From CAYYJM01 sp964471755 (GTDB taxonomy: Bacteria; Planctomycetota; Planctomycetia; Gemmatales; Gemmataceae), in the NCBI GenBank assembly GCA_964471755.1, contig CAYYJM010000227.1, positions 1-10,650 of the forward strand: a DNA stretch of 10,650 nt, in the 5' to 3' direction. Shown here one piece after another: positions 6,699-10,650 of this stretch. Below the pieces are notes generated by a model. It was not told the origin of the DNA. It ran no database searches and was given only the letters and a program-made list of their open reading frames with translations. The number at the start of each line of letters is the position of its first letter. Position 1 is the first letter of the stretch. Both the position numbers and the translations under genes were made by a program.

Positions 6699-7391
6699 GA
6701 AGAGGCCCAACTCGGCCAGGTTCCCCTCGCGGAGGTCGCCGGCCTTGTTCGCCTGCCAGAACCGGCCGGTTTCCACCTCCAGGCAGGTCAGCCAGCCGCC
6801 GCTGTAGATGCCGGTGTCGATGCAGACGGCCGTTTCATGGACCAGCGGCCAGCCGCTCAACTGGCGCGTGTGACCACAGATGAGGATCTTGCCCGAGACG
6901 TGTCGGGGTGGGTCGTCGAACTTCATCCAGCGGAGCATCTCGAGCGATTGCTCCGCCAGGGGCAGGGCGGGATCGAGATTGGCGTGCGTGAACAGGTGCG
7001 TGGCCGTCTCGTGGTACGGTCGGCAGACCTCGCGCAGGAACCGCCAGTGGTTCGGGGGGATCAGATTCAGGTCCGTCGGCAGGCCCTTGACCAGGCCGTA
7101 GGAGGCGAGGGTCTGGTTGCCACCGCAGGCCCGCCAGAGAGCGGCCTGTGACCCACAGGGGTCGGTTGCGGTGTCGAGCAGCATCTCTTCGTGATTACCC
7201 AGAAGCGGAATGAGCCGACCGGTCGCGTACAGGTGGATCAGGCGGTCGAGTACGGCCTTGCTGCTGGGACCTCGGTCGATGTAGTCGCCGAGCGTGATGA
7301 GGAGGTCGTCGGAGCCGAAGCCGGCGGCCTCCAGCAGCAGGTCCAGGGCCAGGGCGTAGCCGTGGATGTCACCGATGACGAGCGTTCTCAT
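6693..7391 (-). CDS. Metallophosphoesterase of the Ser/Thr phosphatase / ApaH-like type
   Basis: This is a cytoplasmic dimetal phosphoesterase of 232 residues with the complete calcineurin-like motif set: GDIHG (7-11; metal ligands D8, H10), GDYIDRG (35-41; D36), GNHE (65-68; catalytic N66, H67), THANL (H136) and CGHT (H174). Order and spacing fit the compact bacterial protein-phosphatase and diadenosine-tetraphosphatase group (PrpA/PrpE/ApaH-like). The substrate could be a phosphoprotein, a dinucleoside polyphosphate or a small phosphate ester, and sequence alone does not decide. The ATG at 7391 is chosen over an in-frame upstream ATG at 7442 because GGGAGGA sits six bases before it and the protein then begins directly with the core beta-strand (MRTLVIGDIHG). 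The gene overlaps the end of psuG by 23 bases, so the two are very likely co-transcribed. Its Ile and TAG end codons fall inside an inverted repeat. Confidence 0.9.
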   Translation of the reverse strand: MRTLVIGDIHGYALALDLLLEAAGFGSDDLLITLGDYIDRGPSSKAVLDRLIHLYATGRLIPLLGNHEEMLLDTATDPCGSQAALWRACGGNQTLASYGLVKGLPTDLNLIPPNHWRFLREVCRPYHETATHLFTHANLDPALPLAEQSLEMLRWMKFDDPPRHVSGKILICGHTRQLSGWPLVHETAVCIDTGIYSGGWLTCLEVETGRFWQANKAGDLREGNLAELGLFI

Positions 7392-8316
7392 CGCGTTCCT
7401 CCCTGGCCAGCGCGACGGCCAGGCGTCCGGCCAGTTCGGCATTGGCGATGATCAGTTCCTGATTCGCCCGGAGAGAGCGGCCGTCGGTCAGTTCGGCGAG
7501 CCGGGCCAGGACGAACGGCGTTCGGCCGGCTCCGCGCACGCCGGCGTTCCGGGCCAGTTCCTCGGCCCGCTCCCGGGCGGTGGCGAACTCCTGTGGATCG
7601 AGGGCCGCCGACTCGGACAGCGGTCGGGCGATCACGACGCCGGCACCGTCGAGAGCCCAGTGAACGGCTAGCAGGCGGGCCGCCTCCTCGGGTAAATCGA
7701 CCCGGGCCGAGACGGGCAGACCGCTGCTGGTCAGATAGAACGCCGGAAAGGTGTCGGTCCCGAAGCCGATCACCGGAACGCCGCGCGTCTCCAGAACTTC
7801 GAGCGTCGCACCCAGATCGAGGATGCTTTTGGCCCCGGCACAGACGACGGCGACGGGCGTTCGCCCCAGTTCCTCCAGATCGGCGGAGACGTCCCAGGTC
7901 GGCTGGCCCGGATGCGAGGGCGGATGCACGCCGCCGATGCCGCCAGTGGCGAACAAGCGGATGCCGGCCCGGTGGGCCAGGGCCATGGTCGCCGCAACGG
8001 TCGTGGCGGCGGTGGCACGCTGGGCGATCGCAGCGGCAAGATCGCGCCGGCTGGCCTTGCGGATCGGGCCGCCCGCAGCGAGCTGTTCGAGTTGATCGGA
8101 CGTGAGGCCGACTGTCGGCACACCCATGAGGACGGCGATCGTGGCAGGGATCGCCCCGGCGGCGCGGACGGCTTCCTCGGCTGCCCGGGCGGTGTCGAGA
8201 TTGATCGGACGCGGCAGGCCGTGAGCGATGAGTGTCGATTCCAGGGCGACGACCGGCCGGCCCTCCTTCAGGGCGGTTTCGATCTCGGGATGGAGTTGCA
8301 GAAGGACCGGTGCCAT
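7369..8316 (-). CDS. psuG: Pseudouridine-5'-phosphate glycosidase
   Basis: PsuG breaks the C-C glycosidic bond of pseudouridine 5'-phosphate to uracil and ribose 5-phosphate in the cytoplasm, salvaging the modified base from RNA turnover. The 315-residue length is normal for the family. Signature pieces are VALESTLIAHGLP (residues 23-35; E26 corresponds to the E. coli active-site Glu31), IRKASRRDL (K87, equivalent to the covalent-intermediate Lys93), LFATGGIGGVHP (121-132), WDVSADLEEL (141-150), VVCAGAKSILDLGATLE (K163) and the C-terminal ANQELIIANAELAG. The start at 8316 is supported by AGGA seven bases upstream. The partner kinase PsuK is not adjacent; instead a metallophosphoesterase gene overlaps its 3' end. 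Two overlapping short inverted repeats lie just upstream of the start. The identification is very secure. Confidence 0.95.
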   Translation of the reverse strand: MAPVLLQLHPEIETALKEGRPVVALESTLIAHGLPRPINLDTARAAEEAVRAAGAIPATIAVLMGVPTVGLTSDQLEQLAAGGPIRKASRRDLAAAIAQRATAATTVAATMALAHRAGIRLFATGGIGGVHPPSHPGQPTWDVSADLEELGRTPVAVVCAGAKSILDLGATLEVLETRGVPVIGFGTDTFPAFYLTSSGLPVSARVDLPEEAARLLAVHWALDGAGVVIARPLSESAALDPQEFATARERAEELARNAGVRGAGRTPFVLARLAELTDGRSLRANQELIIANAELAGRLAVALAREERDENARHR

Positions 8317-8330
8317 GCGAGCATCCTACC

Positions 8331-8351
8331 CGCAATGGCATTGCGATGCCA
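8331..8351. repeat. Two overlapping short inverted repeats upstream of psuG
   Basis: CGCAAT-GGC-ATTGCG (8331-8345) and TGGCAT-TGCG-ATGCCA (8336-8351) are both perfect 6-bp inverted repeats and share ten bases, so only one can form at a time. The nearer one starts 15 bases before the psuG ATG. They could be an operator or a 5'-leader hairpin pair; the function is unproven. Confidence 0.5.
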
Positions 8352-8495
8352 GCCGAGAGAGATTCTCGAAAAGGACCGCGAACGAAGTGGATCGATGGCG
8401 AGTGGGGTTTACTCGAACAGTCGGCCGACAAGGACACGGAAGCCGGGCAGGTGCGATCTGGCCGCTGCGAACGCGAGCCAGGAGAACGCCTCGGC
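8352..8495. other. Non-coding part of the divergent psuG / fusion-gene spacer
   Basis: Together with flanking sites this belongs to the 260-base spacer between the divergent psuG and formyltransferase-deacetylase genes. I see no tRNA fold, convincing small gene or long repeat here. A psuG promoter should lie in it, but no clear -35/-10 pair stands out on the minus strand. Confidence 0.6.
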
Positions 8496-8525
8496 TTGCC
8501 CCGTTTCGCCGATCTGTGGTAGCTT
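8496..8525 (+). promoter_or_regulatory. Weak candidate promoter for the formyltransferase-deacetylase gene
   Basis: TTGCCC (8496-8501) and TAGCTT (8520-8525) are 18 bases apart, matching the sigma70 consensus at 4 and 3 positions. The placement, about 50 bases before the ATG, is suitable. The match is poor enough that chance is a real alternative. Confidence 0.25.
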
Positions 8526-8576
8526 ACCCGTCCGAACCAACACCGACGCCGACATCCTTCAGGGAGGAAGACCGTC

Positions 8577-10250
8577 ATGTCCGGTGAGAAGCTCAAAATC
8601 GTCATCCTGGCCGGCAAGGACTCGGCCAGCACTCGCCTGTCGATCGAACGTCTGCTCGCCCTTCCGAACGTCCAGATCCAGGCCGTTCTTCTCGATACCC
8701 ACACGCCGACCTGGAGCGAGCGTTTCCGCAACCTGCGCCGCAACGTCGGTCGAGAAGGGCTCGGCTATCTCGTCCGCCGGGCCGGCGAGTTCCTGGCCGG
8801 CGGCCTCGATCGGGCGGCGGCCATCGTCTCGAAGCGGGAGGTCACCGACCTGCTCCGACGAGCCTTTCCCGAGAAGGCGTTCAGCCTCGCCGACCTTGCC
8901 GCTCGACACGGTTTCTCCCTCATCGAGGTCGGTAACCTGAACGGGCCGATCGCCGTCGAGCAGCTGCGCCGGCTCGGCCCGGACCTCGGTGTCGTTCTCG
9001 GCACGCGCATCCTCAAGCCGACGACGTTCAGCGTACCGCGGCGCGGCTGCATCAACCTGCACAAGGGCCGGGTGCCGGACTATCGCGGCATGCCGCCCGG
9101 CTTCTGGGAACTGTATGACAACCAGGAGTCAGCCGGCGTCACCGTCCACTTCGTCGATGCCGGCCTCGACACCGGCGACGTGATCGGTGAGGACGCCGTC
9201 GCCATCCATCCGCGCGACACGCCGAATTCCCTGGCCAAGAAGCTCGATCAGGCCGGGGCCGACCTGCTGGGTCGGTGCGTCGCCGCCATCGCCGAGGGCC
9301 GCGAGGAACGCCGACCGCAGCCGCAGGGGAACTTTCCCCCGCGCCGCTCTCCGACTCTCCGTCTACGTCGTGAACTGGAAGCACGTCGTGGCCTGGCCGG
9401 CACGGTCACGTCGCCGTGGACATCGGCCCTGAAGACGCTCTATCACCTCGGCCTGTATCACGGCGGCCTGTTCTCGCTGACCCGACTGGTCCAGCGTCTG
9501 CCGGGGCGTGGCCGGGCCTGCGTCGTCCTCTACCATCGCGTCAATGATGAGACGGAAGACGAACTGACCGCCAGCCTGGAACGGTTCGCCGAACATGCCC
9601 TGATCCTGAAGAAGTTCTACACCGTGGTGCCGACTGGCGTGATCGTCGAGACGGTCGTCCACCGGCAGCCGGTGCCGGCCGGCACGATGGCCGTCCACTT
9701 CGACGACTGCTATCGCGACGTGCATGCCCACGCGGCGCGGATCCTGGCGTGCCTCGGGATGCCGGCGTGTAGTTTCGTCTCGTCGGGCTACATCGACACC
9801 GACCGGGCCTTTCCGCACGACACGGCCAAGTGCCCGGTGCGGTTGGAGAACCTGAGCCGTGACGAGGTGGCCGACCTGGCCGGCAGCGGTTTCGAGATCG
9901 GAGCGCACACGGTCAACCACGTCGATCTGGGCCGGTGTGACGAAGCGGTGGCCGTCGCCGAGGTGACGCAGGTGAAGGCCGACCTGGAGGCGATCCTCGA
10001 TCGGCCGGTGGAGTGGTTCTCGTATCCGTTCGGCGGGCGAGACAACATCCGGCCGCCGGTGGTCGAGGCGGTGCGGCAGGCTGGCTACACGGCCCTGTTC
10101 TCGGCCCACGGCGGCTACGTCCGACCGGGCTCGTCGCTGTACGACCTGCCGCGTGTCGGTGTCAGCGGGAACTTTCGGCCGCTCGATCTGCTGATGGAAA
10201 TCGAGGGCCTGTCGCCAGGCGCGCTGTGGCGCTGGCTGCGCGGTCGGTGA
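8577..10250 (+). CDS. Fused formyltransferase / NodB-type polysaccharide deacetylase
   Basis: One 557-residue chain carries two enzyme types. Residues about 6-240 form a formyl_trans_N domain, which moves a formyl group from 10-formyltetrahydrofolate to an amine. It opens with the Rossmann strand LKIVILAGKDSAS and has the catalytic triad in order: Asn160 and His162 in CINLHKGRVPDYRG, and Asp198 in DAGLDTGDVIG. After a basic linker (about 241-312), residues about 313-545 form a carbohydrate esterase 4 (NodB) domain: VVLYHRVND, metal and base motif HFDDC (D376, D377; Cys replaces the usual Gly), HTVNH (H444, H448), YPFGG (483-487) and YTALFSAHGGY. There is no signal peptide or membrane helix, so both domains appear cytoplasmic. 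The start is supported by GGAGGA. ArnA and ArnD provide such activities separately in aminoarabinose transfer, so an amino-sugar substrate is likely but unproven. There are no pathway neighbours in view. Confidence 0.9.
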   Translation: MSGEKLKIVILAGKDSASTRLSIERLLALPNVQIQAVLLDTHTPTWSERFRNLRRNVGREGLGYLVRRAGEFLAGGLDRAAAIVSKREVTDLLRRAFPEKAFSLADLAARHGFSLIEVGNLNGPIAVEQLRRLGPDLGVVLGTRILKPTTFSVPRRGCINLHKGRVPDYRGMPPGFWELYDNQESAGVTVHFVDAGLDTGDVIGEDAVAIHPRDTPNSLAKKLDQAGADLLGRCVAAIAEGREERRPQPQGNFPPRRSPTLRLRRELEARRGLAGTVTSPWTSALKTLYHLGLYHGGLFSLTRLVQRLPGRGRACVVLYHRVNDETEDELTASLERFAEHALILKKFYTVVPTGVIVETVVHRQPVPAGTMAVHFDDCYRDVHAHAARILACLGMPACSFVSSGYIDTDRAFPHDTAKCPVRLENLSRDEVADLAGSGFEIGAHTVNHVDLGRCDEAVAVAEVTQVKADLEAILDRPVEWFSYPFGGRDNIRPPVVEAVRQAGYTALFSAHGGYVRPGSSLYDLPRVGVSGNFRPLDLLMEIEGLSPGALWRWLRGR

Positions 10251-10259
10251 GGGTGAGGA

Positions 10260-10340
10260 CCCTGGCGAGCGGCCCCCGTCAGGGGGCTGAGTCTTCGCCA
10301 GGGAAAAGACTCAGCCCCCTGACCGGGGGCGCTCGCCGGG
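10260..10340. repeat. GC-rich inverted repeat after the fusion gene
   Basis: The inner arms 10278-10295 and 10306-10323 pair perfectly over 18 bp around a 10-base loop. The pairing continues outward to 10260 and 10340 with small bulges. Each arm contains GCCCCC...GGGGGC and is thus itself a palindrome. The loop sequence CGCCAGGG (10296-10303) is also complementary to the outer left CCCTGGCG (10260-10267), giving an alternative fold. It lies between two plus-strand genes, 10 bases after the fusion-gene stop. No T-run follows, so a role as intrinsic terminator is doubtful. Confidence 0.85.
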
Positions 10341-10384
10341 CCCCCCAACACCACGCACGACACACCGCAGGAGGAGGCTTTCAC

Positions 10385-10650
10385 ATGGCAGGTTTGCTCG
10401 ACGGCAAGGTTGCGATCATCACCGGCTCGGGACGCGGCATCGGCCGCGAAGAGGCGCTGTTGATGGCCAAACACGGCGCCAAGATCGTCGTCAACGACCT
10501 CGGCGCGCACTTCGACGGCACCGGCAGCGCCGACGTCCACCCGGCCCAGTAGGGGGTGGAGGCGATCAAGGCCATGGGCGGCGAGGCCATCGCCAACGGC
10601 GCCAGCGTCTCCGACTTCAAGGGCGCCAAGCGCATCTTCGAGTGCTCTCG
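10385..10650 (+). pseudogene. Short-chain dehydrogenase/reductase, 5' part, with in-frame TAG
   Basis: The gene begins with a strong AGGAGGAGG ribosome site and ATG, and encodes the Rossmann start of an NAD(P)-dependent short-chain dehydrogenase: KVAIITGSGRGIG (residues 8-20, with the TGxxxGIG cofactor motif) and VVNDLG (35-40). The NDLGAHFDG sequence resembles the branch containing the (3R)-hydroxyacyl-CoA dehydrogenase domain of peroxisomal multifunctional enzyme (HSD17B4-like). Codon 56 is TAG (10550-10552), yet the same frame then continues with family-like sequence, VEAIKAMGGEAIANGASVSDFKGAKRIFEC, up to the window edge. So the gene is either truly broken, wrongly sequenced near a contig end, or read through. 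The catalytic Ser-Tyr-Lys part would lie beyond the window. The family is secure; intactness and exact substrate are not. Confidence 0.75.

Noticed and set aside
8317..8576. tRNA, small RNA or riboswitch in the 260-base divergent spacer
   Set aside because: No cloverleaf, anticodon arm or known riboswitch core can be seen; only a weak promoter and two short inverted repeats.
7388..8743. 451-codon open frame on the minus strand spanning psuG, the spacer and the start of the fusion gene
   Set aside because: An Arg/Ser-rich translation in a different frame from psuG, crossing an intergenic region; a GC-bias shadow.
10013..10384. Upstream in-frame extension of the dehydrogenase gene through the inverted repeat
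   Set aside because: The frame is open by chance within the fusion gene and hairpin. The AGGAGGAGG site and family-typical N-terminus fix the start at 10385.

Overview
The window is GC-rich and gene-dense. It looks like a draft or metagenome-derived scaffold from a planctomycete, possibly of the Gemmata/Isosphaera type. This rests on a zinc-ribbon/FHA/ABC-transporter single polypeptide, secreted bacterial serpins, Shine-Dalgarno-led GC-rich genes, and long palindromic repeats at gene ends. No rRNA, tRNA or other marker gene is present to fix the taxonomy. A run of 10 N (1659-1668) and a damaged gene at the right edge show that the sequence is not finished quality.

Layout. (1) 1-1430, plus strand: the C-terminal end of one serpin, then 13 bp later a complete secreted serpin. 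They are close tandem paralogues whose main difference lies in the protease-bait loop. (2) 1439-1552: a long inverted repeat at a convergent junction. (3) 6216-1588, minus strand: a tandem-ACT-domain protein, then a tightly packed set of coaB-like, coaC-like and FHA/ABC transporter genes with overlapping ends. (4) 6247-6317: two candidate sigma70-type promoters back to back, for the ACT gene and for an 86-residue helical protein of unknown function (6370-6630). (5) 6635-6698: a perfect 24-bp inverted repeat that also supplies the stop codon of the next gene. (6) 8316-6693, minus strand: pseudouridine-5'-phosphate glycosidase (psuG) overlapping a metallophosphoesterase gene. (7) 8577-10250, plus strand: a single protein joining a formyltransferase domain to a NodB-type polysaccharide deacetylase domain. 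(8) 10260-10340: a third inverted repeat. (9) 10385 to the end: the start of a short-chain dehydrogenase with an in-frame TAG at codon 56.

Functional themes. The coaB/coaC pair supplies two consecutive steps of coenzyme A synthesis, encoded as two proteins rather than the usual bacterial fusion and with eukaryote-like motifs. PsuG splits pseudouridine-5'-phosphate and lies next to a phosphatase-fold enzyme. The formyltransferase-deacetylase fusion is the most unusual gene. It combines in one chain two activities that are separate in the 4-amino-arabinose pathway (ArnA formylates, ArnD deformylates), which suggests processing of an amino sugar. The three inverted repeats share one design, each arm being itself a palindrome, and look like REP/BIME-type elements or bidirectional transcription barriers.
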